A stretch of DNA of 64,000 nt from UBA1724 sp051884615 (GTDB lineage: Bacteria > Verrucomicrobiota > Lentisphaeria > Oligosphaerales > Oligosphaeraceae), in assembly GCA_051884615.1 (NCBI GenBank), contig JBJEVT010000003.1, forward strand, positions 12,743-76,742. The letters are read 5' to 3'. How positions within the stretch are numbered: the first letter of the stretch is position 1; each line of letters opens with the position of its first letter. The position numbers were made by a program, and so were the translations under genes. Positions 45,604 to 53,725 of the stretch are shown here, one piece after another. The notes beneath the pieces are model-generated. The model did not search any database. It had not been told where the DNA came from and saw nothing but the letters and a program-made list of their open reading frames with translations.

Positions 45604-45716
45604 GCGTTTCATTTTTCCCCGGAGGAAAAATTTCAGGGAGTCAAACAACCGGGCATGGGCGGAAGGGAGGGCGTTTCTTTGACTTCCCCCGGGGGGAAGA
45701 GAAAATTTTAGTCAAA
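45604..45716. repeat. two related hairpin repeats upstream of TerS (candidate cos region)
   Basis: Both units begin with GCGTTTC and end with AGTCAAA: 45604-45645 and 45671-45716. Unit 1 contains the stem ATTTTTCC/GGAAAAAT (45611-45631). Unit 2 contains CTTCCCCC/GGGGGAAG (45683-45699) and an outer TTTGACT/AGTCAAA pair. Lambda-type TerS proteins bind repeated sites next to the cos nick, upstream of the TerS gene, which is exactly this position. Confidence 0.4.
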
Positions 45717-45723
45717 AATGGAA

Positions 45724-45736
45724 TTTCCGTATATTG
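45724..45736 (+). promoter_or_regulatory. TTTCCGTATATTG motif before TerS
   Basis: The 13-bp sequence stands 3 bp before the TerS start codon. The identical sequence stands 4 bp before the gpW-like gene at 48163-48175. Neither gene has a Shine-Dalgarno sequence. TATATT could be a -10 element of a promoter giving leaderless or very short-leader mRNA, or the motif could act in translation. Confidence 0.4.
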
Positions 45737-45739
45737 AGT

Positions 45740-46228
45740 ATGAAAACGAAAGCGAACAACATCCTCCCTGGAATGGAGAGCGAGATCATGGTGGGCGGGT
45801 CAGAGCTTGCCGACTGGCTATGCGTCACCCCCAGCGCTGTAACGCGGATGACGGAGAACCGGCGCCTGGAGAAGGGTGAGGGTGGCAAGTATCCTCTCAA
45901 GGCATCGGTCCAGTCTGTCATCCGCGACCTACGGGGGCGGAAGACAGGGCAGGGCGAAAGCAAGGACCTGGAGCGAAGCGCCAAATACTGGCAGGTTGAA
46001 AACACGAAGCAGAAGGTCTTGTCCTGGCGTCTGCAATTCGGCAAGGACATGGCGCTCCGGATTCTCGGGTCTCTGGAGTCTGCGTTAATGGATCTCCAGA
46101 GGAGCATCGCCGAGGACTCCCAGGCCAATGCCGCCGTCCTGAAATTTTCCGAGAACCTAAAGAACATCCGGCTTGACGAGCTGGATTTATCCGACGATGA
46201 CCTATTGGGCGCTGGAGATGATCAGTAG
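45740..46228 (+). CDS. terminase small subunit, Nu1-like
   Basis: A 162-aa DNA-packaging protein. The N-terminal winged-helix part contains GGSELADWLCVTPSAVTRMT (about residues 20-39), similar to Nu1-type small terminases that bind cos-site repeats. A helical C-terminal half follows, which should contact the large subunit. The ATG at 45740 was chosen; the in-frame TTG at 45734 is an alternative. There is no Shine-Dalgarno sequence, but the TTTCCGTATATTG motif lies directly upstream. It overlaps TerL by 11 bp. Confidence 0.8.
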   Translation: MKTKANNILPGMESEIMVGGSELADWLCVTPSAVTRMTENRRLEKGEGGKYPLKASVQSVIRDLRGRKTGQGESKDLERSAKYWQVENTKQKVLSWRLQFGKDMALRILGSLESALMDLQRSIAEDSQANAAVLKFSENLKNIRLDELDLSDDDLLGAGDDQ

Positions 46229-48104
46229 AGCGTTAATCAAGGTAAACGAGCAAGTGGAGAGATTTGCCCAGGCGGCGCTCTTCGACCGGGTGGGGACAAA
46301 ACCTAAGATGCCCATCTGCGACTGGGTTGCCGGGCATATCGACATGAGCTTCGACGCCACGGGGTCTCAGAACGGGCTGGTCACCCTTTACCCATACCAG
46401 GTCGAACCCCTGGAGGCGACGGAGACTCCTGGCGTGGATGAGGTCACATTGATGTGGGGGCAGCGCCTGGGGAAATCCACCATTTGGCGCTTCTCCTTGC
46501 TCAAGCGACTCTATGACGGGGGATGCAACGGGCTGATCGTCTATCCCTCCGAGGCCATGGCACTTCGCACGAACAAGGACGCCGTGCTCCCGCTTTTGCG
46601 GACGATCCCGAATCTCCGCGCCGACCTGGCTGTCATCGGGGCCAGGCGGAAGGACTCCTACCATCTTCCCTCCGCGAGGAGCATTGTCTACTTCCTGGGA
46701 GGAACGACACAGCTCATCAACTACACCGCGAATTGGGGGGCCATCGACGAGGCGGACTTCATCAAGGTGGAGAACTCAGACGAGAACGACGAGAACGCCC
46801 AGAACGTGGACCAGGTGCGGAGCCTACGCTTGCGTATGCAGACCTACAAGAAGCGGCTGCTCATCGTAACAAGCTCTCCCACAACCCATGGCGGTACCAT
46901 CAACCAGAACTACCAGAAAGGGTCCAGAGGAGTATGGCATCTCCGCTGCTTAAACTGCGGGGCGCTGTCTCCGGCGAACCGACTGGCATATTTGAAGCCA
47001 GACGGAACCTATGCCGGGCTTCAGTGGGAGAAGACATCGGATGGCGACATCATCGAGGACTCCATCCGGTGGATTTGCCCCTCCTGCGGACACTCCCATG
47101 TCTTTTCCGATGCCATGGAGATGAACCGAAGGGGGATGTATGTCCATGGGAATGCCTCGAGCCACCATCTCTCCTTCCAGGCGGGGGCGCTTGCGAATCC
47201 TTGGGTCTGGTCATGGCTGCAGATCGCGGAGAAGCAGGAGGACGCCATAGATGCCAATGGGCGAAAGTTCTTCTACAATACCATGCTGGGCATGCCATAC
47301 AAGCATACCCGATCGGGAGATCTGTCGATCTCCATTCCCGACGTCCTGAAGGCCCACATGACCAGCGCCCCTCCGGACATTGGCGCCCGCCTCTCCCTTG
47401 TCACGGCGGGAATCGACCAGCAGGCGTCCCAGCTGGCCGGGGCAAAATACTACGTATATGCCATTCGCGGATGGGACGAGCAGGGGAACTCCTGGGGACT
47501 TGAGGCAGGCGTAGCCAACTCCACGGCAGAACTGGCGCAGCTGGTCTCCCGCACATGGCACGGGTTGCCCGTGGCACTTGCCCTGATGGATGCGGGCGGC
47601 TTCGACGACAACTCCCAGCGGACAGACCCATTCGTGCGCGCCCATCCCAACGTCCTCTACTATAAAGGAGGAGACGACAGGACCAACAGCCTCCACGGGA
47701 AACTATGGCGCCCATCGGACAACGACAGGAACCTCATCCTGTGCAACGCCGTGGCCTACCAGGTGAAACTGCTGGATCTCCTCTATGGGCCGCCAAAGCC
47801 CAAGGGATACTGCTTCTCCCTCTCCCCAGATGCCTCTCCTTCCTATCTGGAGCAGATGTCGGCGATGCGCCCGAACAACCACATGCGCAACGGGAACGGC
47901 GACGCCTTCAACAACTGGGTCCCAGGCAACCAGCGCCACGACTTCTTCGACGCCGAGAAGATGGCCCTGGCCGCACTGGACGTGGCATGCGCCCTCACGC
48001 CTCCAGACAGGTTCCGCTTCGGGAATCGTCCTGTCTTCTGGCGCGCAGAACAGCTCAGAGAGGCGCTGCGCCAGCAGGCCTTCCAGAGGCGCCCGAGAAG
48101 ATAG
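46218..48104 (+). CDS. terminase large subunit, GpA family
   Basis: A 628-aa ATP-driven packaging motor and nuclease of the lambda GpA type. The ATPase has Walker A GQRLGKST at residues 81-88 and Walker B GAIDEAD near 172-178. A zinc-ribbon-like pair of Cys motifs (LNCGA near 245 and CPSCG near 286) is typical of GpA proteins. The C-terminal nuclease begins around TAGIDQQ (about residue 395) and includes LALMDAGGFDD. It should cut concatemers at cos and pump DNA into proheads. Confidence 0.93.
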   Translation: MISRALIKVNEQVERFAQAALFDRVGTKPKMPICDWVAGHIDMSFDATGSQNGLVTLYPYQVEPLEATETPGVDEVTLMWGQRLGKSTIWRFSLLKRLYDGGCNGLIVYPSEAMALRTNKDAVLPLLRTIPNLRADLAVIGARRKDSYHLPSARSIVYFLGGTTQLINYTANWGAIDEADFIKVENSDENDENAQNVDQVRSLRLRMQTYKKRLLIVTSSPTTHGGTINQNYQKGSRGVWHLRCLNCGALSPANRLAYLKPDGTYAGLQWEKTSDGDIIEDSIRWICPSCGHSHVFSDAMEMNRRGMYVHGNASSHHLSFQAGALANPWVWSWLQIAEKQEDAIDANGRKFFYNTMLGMPYKHTRSGDLSISIPDVLKAHMTSAPPDIGARLSLVTAGIDQQASQLAGAKYYVYAIRGWDEQGNSWGLEAGVANSTAELAQLVSRTWHGLPVALALMDAGGFDDNSQRTDPFVRAHPNVLYYKGGDDRTNSLHGKLWRPSDNDRNLILCNAVAYQVKLLDLLYGPPKPKGYCFSLSPDASPSYLEQMSAMRPNNHMRNGNGDAFNNWVPGNQRHDFFDAEKMALAALDVACALTPPDRFRFGNRPVFWRAEQLREALRQQAFQRRPRR

Positions 48105-48116
48105 GCGGGGAATAGA

Positions 48117-48174
48117 AATATACGGACGAGGCCAGGGACGGCGATTTATGCCTTTCCTGGCCTTTCCGTATATT
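48117..48174. repeat. long two-part hairpin between TerL and the gpW-like gene
   Basis: AATATACGGA (48117-48126) pairs with TCCGTATATT (48165-48174), and inside it AGGCCAGG (48129-48136) pairs with CCTGGCCT (48156-48163). This gives 18 paired bases with a small internal bulge. The right arm is part of the TTTCCGTATATTG motif. It may act as an RNA processing or termination structure, or as a protein-binding inverted repeat controlling the next gene. Confidence 0.6.
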
Positions 48175-48175
48175 G
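48163..48175 (+). promoter_or_regulatory. second copy of the TTTCCGTATATTG motif
   Basis: This copy is identical to 45724-45736 and lies 4 bp before the ATG of the gpW-like gene. The repeat of both sequence and distance to a start codon argues for a shared expression signal. Confidence 0.4.
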
Positions 48176-48179
48176 TGCG

Positions 48180-48431
48180 ATGAAAGCAACGCTTACCAAT
48201 ATCCTTCTCTCCCGGCTGATGGAGCGCCGGGCCGCCGTCCAAAAGCAGCTGGACGACGTGCTCTCCTCCCCCCAGTCCTACTCCATCCAGGGAAGCTATA
48301 GCCAGACCGCCCAAAGCGCGGAAACCCTCCGCGCCGAATTGGCGAAGCTGGATGGCGCCATCCAGGCGGCCATCTCCGGGTTTGACGGGGGAATCAAGCG
48401 CATGTATCCCGTTTTCCGCGATCCGCAATGA
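48180..48431 (+). CDS. gpW-like head-tail joining protein
   Basis: An 83-aa mostly helical protein between TerL and portal genes, the position of gpW in lambda. The size and the pattern of a long first helix (TNILLSRLMERRAAVQKQLD) and a later helix (ETLRAELAKLDGAIQAAI) fit the family only loosely, so the call rests mainly on gene order. It overlaps the portal gene by 4 bp. Confidence 0.6.
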   Translation: MKATLTNILLSRLMERRAAVQKQLDDVLSSPQSYSIQGSYSQTAQSAETLRAELAKLDGAIQAAISGFDGGIKRMYPVFRDPQ

Positions 48432-49984
48432 AGAGTCCATCCCCGCAAAAGAAGAAACGCGCAGCAGTGGCAGCGGCAATGCTGCGCCTCATGCGCAACC
48501 AATACGAGGCGCTGCGCCATGACAGCCGACGCCCTCCGCTGGACATCCGCACGGACGCCACGCTCACCCAGCAGGAGTTCCGGGGGGACCAGCGGATCCG
48601 CGCCTACGAACTGGGGAATCTCGCCTACGAAAACGACTCCATCGGCGCCATCGTGGACACCTGCGTCCGGCTTACGGTAGGGCCACGGGGAGGGCGCCCT
48701 TTCTTCACCGGCAAAGACGCCAGCCAATGGCAGACGCTCTGGAACGAGTGGGCGCGCCATGCAGGTTTTGCCGAAGGAGAGAACTGGAGCGATCTGCTCT
48801 CCATGATTCTCCGAACCGTGAAAATCCATGGCGACTGCCTTGTCCTGCTGGATCCGGAGCTCACCAACGGGAAGCTGCGCATCTGGGACGCCGACCAGAT
48901 CTGCCCTCTCGGGGAGGATGCCTTCCGGCAGTGGGGAGAGAGCGTTGGCGTCCCCGTCTCCGGCGCTCCTGGGGAGCCCGTGTGGACTCAGGCCGAGGGA
49001 GTGGTGTTGGATGCCGAGGGGCGCGTCCAAGGCTATTTCGTCACCTCGGCGCGCAACCGATACGCCGTAAGCCTGGACCAGGCAAGTTTCTTGCCCGCGT
49101 CATTATGCCGCCGGGTCTCCGAACATCCGCGCATTAGCCAGTTCCGTGGCGTGCCGGTCATCCTGCCCACCGCCGATCTCACCAACGACACCCGGAGCCT
49201 CATTAAGGCAGAAGTGGCCGCCGCCAAGAACTATTCCGCGACATCCCTTATCCTGGAACAGCCGGACATCCACGCGGCCCAGGCCGCCGTTCTGTCGGCC
49301 GTCACCGACGAGGCGACCGGCGCCATCGACCCTGCCGTCCTTGAGGCCGCGTCGATTTCCGATGCCGATGTCAAGAGCCAGCTGTCTTCCCTGCTGGACA
49401 CCACCTCCCCGAATCTCCAGGCCATAGAGGGGAAGAGCGCCATTGGCTACGTCCCCACCGGAACTCAGGTGCATGAACTCTCCAACGCGAACCGGCCCTC
49501 CCAGCCCATCCAGCAGTGGATGGACAAGCTGGCCGACATCAATGGCCAGCGCCTTGGGGTGCAGTCATGCCTGGCCAGAGGCAGGGCGGACAACTCCTAC
49601 TCCTCCGGCCAAATTGAACTGGAGATCTCCTGGAGCAAGTTCCAGGAGGACCAGAAGATGCTGGAGCGCCAAGTGGTGGACTATGCCGTGTCCATCCTTT
49701 GCCCTGGCGCCGACTACACCGTGGTCTGGCCCCGCGCCTTTGAGATCGACCCCCAGAAGGCAGAGGCGACCTACGACGCCCAGCTGAGAGGCGGGAGAAA
49801 CTCCTTCCAGCGCATGATGGGCCCTGGATGGGAGTCCTGGCTGGACGACCGCGCAGAGTTCAAGGCCGCCTGCGAAGCCAGGGGGCTAGATCCCAATCTC
49901 TTCTCCTGGTATGGCCAGACCGTGGCCGGCGCCACCTTGCCCACTGAAGACTCCTCCTCCGACTCCTCCCAAGAAAATGTCTAA
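48428..49984 (+). CDS. portal protein, lambda family
   Basis: A 518-aa protein forming the dodecameric DNA gate at the head vertex. Lambda-portal-like features are DSIGAIVDTCVRLTVGPRG near residues 76-94, DADQICP near 157, and the SLIKAEVAAAKNYS helix. AIEGKSAIGYVPTGT leads into the C-terminal part with SSGQIELEISWSKFQED, the PYSSxRxxxLxxW-like region of this family. It follows the gpW-like gene and overlaps the protease gene by 8 bp. Confidence 0.9.
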   Translation: MKSPSPQKKKRAAVAAAMLRLMRNQYEALRHDSRRPPLDIRTDATLTQQEFRGDQRIRAYELGNLAYENDSIGAIVDTCVRLTVGPRGGRPFFTGKDASQWQTLWNEWARHAGFAEGENWSDLLSMILRTVKIHGDCLVLLDPELTNGKLRIWDADQICPLGEDAFRQWGESVGVPVSGAPGEPVWTQAEGVVLDAEGRVQGYFVTSARNRYAVSLDQASFLPASLCRRVSEHPRISQFRGVPVILPTADLTNDTRSLIKAEVAAAKNYSATSLILEQPDIHAAQAAVLSAVTDEATGAIDPAVLEAASISDADVKSQLSSLLDTTSPNLQAIEGKSAIGYVPTGTQVHELSNANRPSQPIQQWMDKLADINGQRLGVQSCLARGRADNSYSSGQIELEISWSKFQEDQKMLERQVVDYAVSILCPGADYTVVWPRAFEIDPQKAEATYDAQLRGGRNSFQRMMGPGWESWLDDRAEFKAACEARGLDPNLFSWYGQTVAGATLPTEDSSSDSSQENV

Positions 49985-51149
49985 GCTGCTCATTCGAGGC
50001 ATCATCCTCTCGCCCCTCACAGGCTCCATAGAGCGCTGTTTCTCCGCCCCCTACGAATACACCATTTCCGAAGATGTCATCGCCGGAATCCAGGCGGAGA
50101 AGCAGGCGCTGGACATCCTTGTGGATTCCCCCGGAGGGGACATCTTTGCGGCCAATGCCGTGGCCATGGCCATCTCCGACTGGCTTGTCGCCCATCCCGA
50201 GGGAAGGGCGACCATCACCATCCAGTCTATGGCCGCCTCCGCTGCTGCTGCTCTTGTGGTGGGCGTCCGCGCCCCGCGATGCCATGTCGCCTGCCATCGC
50301 AATAGCCAGCTGATGTTCCATGGGGTCTACACCACCGTCTTCGATGGAGGGGCCCAGAAATTTTCCGACACCGCCGAAGCGCTGGACAAGAGCAACGAGC
50401 AGATCCGCTCCGCCCTCCTTTCCCGCACCAAGACCCCGCCTGCCCTTATCTCCCAGTGGTTTTCCGAGGGAAGGGAGGGGTGGGTCTCGTCTCACGAGGC
50501 CATGGAATGGGGCATCGTGGACGAGGTGATTGACCTGGACGCCGCCCCTGAATCCGAATCCTCCCAAACATTCCTCAACCAACTCAAACACAATCCTGCC
50601 ATGAATCTCCGCACCCTGAAAAAGATTTTCCTGAAGAACGAAGATGTCGAGCCCGAGGATCCCGAGAAGAAGCCCGTGGAGGGCGAGGATCCCGAGAAGA
50701 AGCCCATGCCTGGAGAGGATCCCAAGAAGGAGCCCATGGAGGGCGAGGATCCCGAGAAGAAGCCCATGGAGGGCGAGGATCCCAAGAAGGAGCCCATGGA
50801 GGGCGAGGATCCCAAGAAGGAGCCCATGCCTGGAGAGTGCCCCAAGAAGGAGCCCATGGAGGACGAGGATCCCGAGGAGGAAATTACCGAGCTGAAGAAG
50901 GCCCTGGGCAAATTGCAGGAGACGGTCGCCGCCCTTGAGCGCCAGCTCTCCGACGCGAAGAGCACCAACGCCCGGCTTACCGCCGGCCTGAGGACGAGCT
51001 CCGCCACGGCCTCCGGCGCATCCCCCAAAACCTTCGATGCCGCCATTCGGACGCTCAGGGACTCCAATCCGAATCTGTCCTACAACGAAGCATTTGTCCA
51101 GGCTGCCAAGCGGTTCCCCCGCCTCTGGAAGCAGAAGATGTCCCGATAG
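49977..51149 (+). CDS. ClpP-like prohead protease fused to a repeat and coiled-coil (scaffold-like) tail
   Basis: A 390-aa protein. Residues 1-185 are a ClpP-type serine protease: Ser88 in SMAAS (ClpP has AAS-M) and His115 in NSQLMFH (ClpP has NSRxMIH), with DSPGGD at 50-55. Residues 227-296 are seven 10-residue units of the type EDPEKKPMEG. A coiled coil at about 305-340 and a conserved-looking C-terminus follow. In lambda the protease gene C contains the scaffold Nu3 as its C-terminal part; a similar combined protease-scaffold role is likely. An internal ATG at 50601 could give a scaffold-only product. Confidence 0.85.
   Translation: MSKLLIRGIILSPLTGSIERCFSAPYEYTISEDVIAGIQAEKQALDILVDSPGGDIFAANAVAMAISDWLVAHPEGRATITIQSMAASAAAALVVGVRAPRCHVACHRNSQLMFHGVYTTVFDGGAQKFSDTAEALDKSNEQIRSALLSRTKTPPALISQWFSEGREGWVSSHEAMEWGIVDEVIDLDAAPESESSQTFLNQLKHNPAMNLRTLKKIFLKNEDVEPEDPEKKPVEGEDPEKKPMPGEDPKKEPMEGEDPEKKPMEGEDPKKEPMEGEDPKKEPMPGECPKKEPMEDEDPEEEITELKKALGKLQETVAALERQLSDAKSTNARLTAGLRTSSATASGASPKTFDAAIRTLRDSNPNLSYNEAFVQAAKRFPRLWKQKMSR
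50655..50864 (+). repeat. 30-bp tandem coding repeats in the protease gene
   Basis: Seven consecutive 30-bp units begin at 50655, 50685, 50715, 50745, 50775, 50805 and 50835, with a partial eighth unit. Each encodes a 10-residue E-D-P-x-K-K/E-x-P-M-x-G-type unit. They vary mainly in KKP/KEP and EG/PG. Copy number may change by slippage or recombination. Confidence 0.9.
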
Positions 51150-51188
51150 TTCTACCCTCAATCCACGACAAGACAAGGAGAAAACCCA

Positions 51189-52112
51189 ATGCCTGCTACT
51201 GTCCGCAACGACCTCCGGGACGCCGAATTCCGTGATCCCGGCTATCTCTGGCCCATCATCGCCCCCAAGAATCCCGTCGCCCAGAAGGCCGGATCCTTCT
51301 ATTACCAGAAATACAGCGCTCCCACTGAAGCCGTGACCACGCGCGACACCGCTCAACTGGGAACCCACACCATCGAGCCTGTCGCCTCCGCCCAGTTCGA
51401 CTACACCACGGGGGAAATTGCCAAGGTGAAGGGCATGGGCTACTCTGAAGTGGAAGGGTATGGCGGCCTGATTTCCGCCGAGCTGGTCATGGCCTACTCT
51501 GCCAAACGCGCCTGCCACAAGGTCATCGAAGGCCGCCTCGCCGTTAGCCTCCTGGGGAAGGAGGCGGAAGAGGATCTCTCCTCCGCCAGCGACCTTGCCT
51601 CCCAGATTGAAGCGCTGGCCCGTGCCCTGATGCCGAAGGCTCCTGGCAAGCTTGCCCTTGTCCTGTCCGCCCGGAACCTGCCCGTCTTGAAGAACAACGC
51701 GGAGATCAAGGACCGCATGAAGAACACCGGCGTGGTCCTGGGCGCCGATGGAGACCCCCGCCTCATCAGCGAGGCGCAGCTGGCCGCCGCGTGCGGGGTG
51801 GACCGCGTCCTCGTTGGCCTGGATGAATCCTGGGCCACCATCTCCTACAAGCCCTCCGGAGGCGGCAGCGCCACCGCCACCCAGAACGCCGCCATCGTCA
51901 TCCTCCCCGAGGAGATGGACGGGCCCGAGCTCTATCCCCAGCTGGCCCGCACGACGTTCTTCAAGTGGGACGACTCCGCCGACATCTTCTGCCTGGAGTC
52001 CTTCCGCGAGGAGCTGCAGGACGCCGACTGCGTGCGCGCCAAGTCTCTTGTCGCCCAGCAGATGCTCCTGAACAAGGACCTGGCCACCGTCATCAAGCTG
52101 CCTACCGCCTAG
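51189..52112 (+). CDS. major capsid protein
   Basis: A 307-aa protein. It is called capsid from its place after the protease-scaffold gene, its strong ribosome site (AAGGAG), its own downstream terminator and its size. The sequence (SYYQKY-type N-arm, then a long helix AELVMAYSAKRACHKVIEG) is compatible with an HK97-type fold, but no signature is decisive. There is no separate lambda gpD-like decoration gene directly upstream, unlike lambda. Confidence 0.75.
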   Translation: MPATVRNDLRDAEFRDPGYLWPIIAPKNPVAQKAGSFYYQKYSAPTEAVTTRDTAQLGTHTIEPVASAQFDYTTGEIAKVKGMGYSEVEGYGGLISAELVMAYSAKRACHKVIEGRLAVSLLGKEAEEDLSSASDLASQIEALARALMPKAPGKLALVLSARNLPVLKNNAEIKDRMKNTGVVLGADGDPRLISEAQLAAACGVDRVLVGLDESWATISYKPSGGGSATATQNAAIVILPEEMDGPELYPQLARTTFFKWDDSADIFCLESFREELQDADCVRAKSLVAQQMLLNKDLATVIKLPTA

Positions 52113-52118
52113 CCCTTC

Positions 52119-52181
52119 GCCCCGCCCCGTGGTCCTCCTCCCGCCCCTTACCTCCATCCACCGCCACGGGGCGGGGCTTTT
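52119..52181 (+). terminator. terminator after the capsid gene
   Basis: GCCCCGCCCCGTGG (52119-52132) pairs perfectly with CCACGGGGCGGGGC (52164-52177), followed by TTTT. The 14-bp stem is very stable despite a 31-nt loop. It sits between the capsid and connector genes and may reduce read-through, so that capsid mRNA is most abundant. Confidence 0.75.
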
Positions 52182-52186
52182 CCTCC

Positions 52187-52510
52187 ATGGCTCCCTTTGA
52201 TTTCATCAAGCGACACGCGCAAACCCTCCTCTCCCTTCCTGGTCTATCTGTCTCCGCTTCATGGGGTAAGGAGACCATTACCGGGGTTCGCAGCGTGCTT
52301 AAGCGCTCCGACGCTGCCACCCTCTCCGGGGACCAGGTGAAATACGACTTTTCCTTCCTCGTCTCCGCCTCAGAGATCCAGCGCATCGGCGCATGCCCCG
52401 TCCCCTTCCGGGATGTTCTCACCCTTGACGGGGAAACGCATCTCGTCCTCGCCGTGGAATCCGATCCTTTCGGAAATCGCAGAATCCACCTGGGCTCTCG
52501 CTATGGGTGA
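52187..52510 (+). CDS. head-tail connector protein
   Basis: A 107-aa protein placed directly after the capsid gene and its terminator. Its size and position match gpFII-like or head-closure proteins. The sequence is beta-rich and ends HLGSRYG. The start at 52187 follows the terminator T-run. It overlaps the next gene by 8 bp. The family assignment is by position only. Confidence 0.5.
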   Translation: MAPFDFIKRHAQTLLSLPGLSVSASWGKETITGVRSVLKRSDAATLSGDQVKYDFSFLVSASEIQRIGACPVPFRDVLTLDGETHLVLAVESDPFGNRRIHLGSRYG

Positions 52511-53261
52511 GTTCTCCTGCAAGCTGGAAGGAGTGGATAACGTCCTTGCCTTCTATGCCGAGCTAAAGAAGGTCCCCCTGGCCGACGTTTTGCGCCATGC
52601 CGCAAAGGACATGGCGTATGCCGCCTACAAGGCCACGCCTTCCTCCTTCGCCCGTGGGCGCTCTTCCTTTGCCATGCTCCCCGGAAGGGGACGCAAGGCC
52701 GGGAAGGTGGTCATCATCAACCTGGACGCGGAATCCGCCAGGGAATCCTCCCGCCAGCATCGCCTTTTCAAGGACAGGAAAAAGAGATGGAAGAAGGGAG
52801 GGCACCTGGCCCGCCTGGCAAAATTCCGCCTGGCATCCCCCGCCAGGGGGTTCGCCAGATCCCTCTTCATCCCCCTGTTTAAGGCCATGGGATTCCAGAG
52901 CGGGAAGGCCAGGGGATCCGATGTCTCTGCATTCGATAAATACTCCCGTGGCTTCTCCATTTTCGCCTCCTCTGCCTCTCCCTACTCCGACGGATTCAAG
53001 GAGGGGCTGGAGTCCTTCCGCTCCCGATCCATGAAGGACGCCACCGCCTTCTCTCAAGCAGAAGGCCAGGAGGACAAGAGCGCCTCCCCCCGCTTCGGAT
53101 TCTCCATCGCCCAGCCTGCTCTCTCCTCCTCCCAGCATGCTTCCTGGTCCTCCGACGCACTCCAGGCAGGATACCAGAGGGCGGGATCCATCATCGCCAG
53201 GGACCTGGCCCGCATCCTCCGCTCCCGCAATCCATCCAGAGAGAAACCGGATACCCTATGA
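52503..53261 (+). CDS. minor tail or tail-completion protein
   Basis: A 252-aa, rather basic protein (RKKRWKKGG motif near residue 90) with a helical N-terminus and Ser-rich C-terminal half. Its position between connector and tail-terminator genes is that of lambda gpZ-like or HK97 gp10-like tail completion proteins. The start at 52503 overlaps the preceding stop; a longer in-frame form is unlikely. It overlaps the next gene by 4 bp. Confidence 0.5.
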   Translation: MGEFSCKLEGVDNVLAFYAELKKVPLADVLRHAAKDMAYAAYKATPSSFARGRSSFAMLPGRGRKAGKVVIINLDAESARESSRQHRLFKDRKKRWKKGGHLARLAKFRLASPARGFARSLFIPLFKAMGFQSGKARGSDVSAFDKYSRGFSIFASSASPYSDGFKEGLESFRSRSMKDATAFSQAEGQEDKSASPRFGFSIAQPALSSSQHASWSSDALQAGYQRAGSIIARDLARILRSRNPSREKPDTL

Positions 53262-53698
53262 CCTCCGCCTCCATCGCCATCCAGGATCTTCTCCTCTCCC
53301 TCCTCACGGGAGAAGAGACGGGGCCCCTCCATGGACTGGCCATCTCCCAGCAGATCCGCCCCTCTTCAGACCAGCAGGATCCCCCCATGGGAGAGGCCGC
53401 CGTCATCGTGGATGCCTCAGACCAGGGGAGCCATCTTGGGCTCCCTGGCCGCGTCCTGGTGGATGTCTCCGCCCAAGTGGAGGTGAGAACATCCCTGGCC
53501 GAGGACAAGGGGATGGAACACTTCCGCGCCATCTCCCAGGCCGTCCATGCCATCCTGGAAGGCATCCGCACGGATCATCCCTCCGCCACGGGATGGGACA
53601 TCCGCCACGTCTCACCCTGGACGGAGGGGGCCGTCGCCCAGGATTCCCTCTATCGGTACCAGACCTTTTCCGCCACGTTCCTCCTTCAAGCCAAGTAA
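53258..53698 (+). CDS. tail terminator-like protein
   Basis: A 146-aa protein with alternating strands and helices (GRVLVDVSAQVEVRTSLAED near residues 63-82; YRYQTFSATFLLQ at the end). This order and size resemble gpU-like tail terminators, which stop tail-tube growth. It lies directly before the tail-tube gene. The call rests on gene order more than on motifs. Confidence 0.5.
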   Translation: MTSASIAIQDLLLSLLTGEETGPLHGLAISQQIRPSSDQQDPPMGEAAVIVDASDQGSHLGLPGRVLVDVSAQVEVRTSLAEDKGMEHFRAISQAVHAILEGIRTDHPSATGWDIRHVSPWTEGAVAQDSLYRYQTFSATFLLQAK

Positions 53699-53725
53699 CC
53701 TCCCCCAACAACCAAGGAGCACACC

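Larger units (their letters stand above)
45081..45739. other. non-coding region between replication and packaging genes
   Basis: This is the longest gene-free stretch of the prophage. It contains, in order, an intrinsic terminator (45107-45135), iteron-like repeats and an AT-rich block (45155-45400), a GC-rich stretch, C-tracts at about 45534-45576, and two related hairpin repeats (45604-45716) directly before TerS. An origin of replication and a cos site are the main candidates. Confidence 0.5.

Noticed and set aside
50655..50864. A CRISPR-like array of 30-bp repeats
   Set aside because: The units are tandem without spacers, stay in frame and encode decapeptides in the protease gene.
50601..51149. 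A separate Nu3-like scaffold gene inside the protease gene
   Set aside because: The internal ATG has no Shine-Dalgarno sequence, so it was not listed as its own gene, only noted with the protease.
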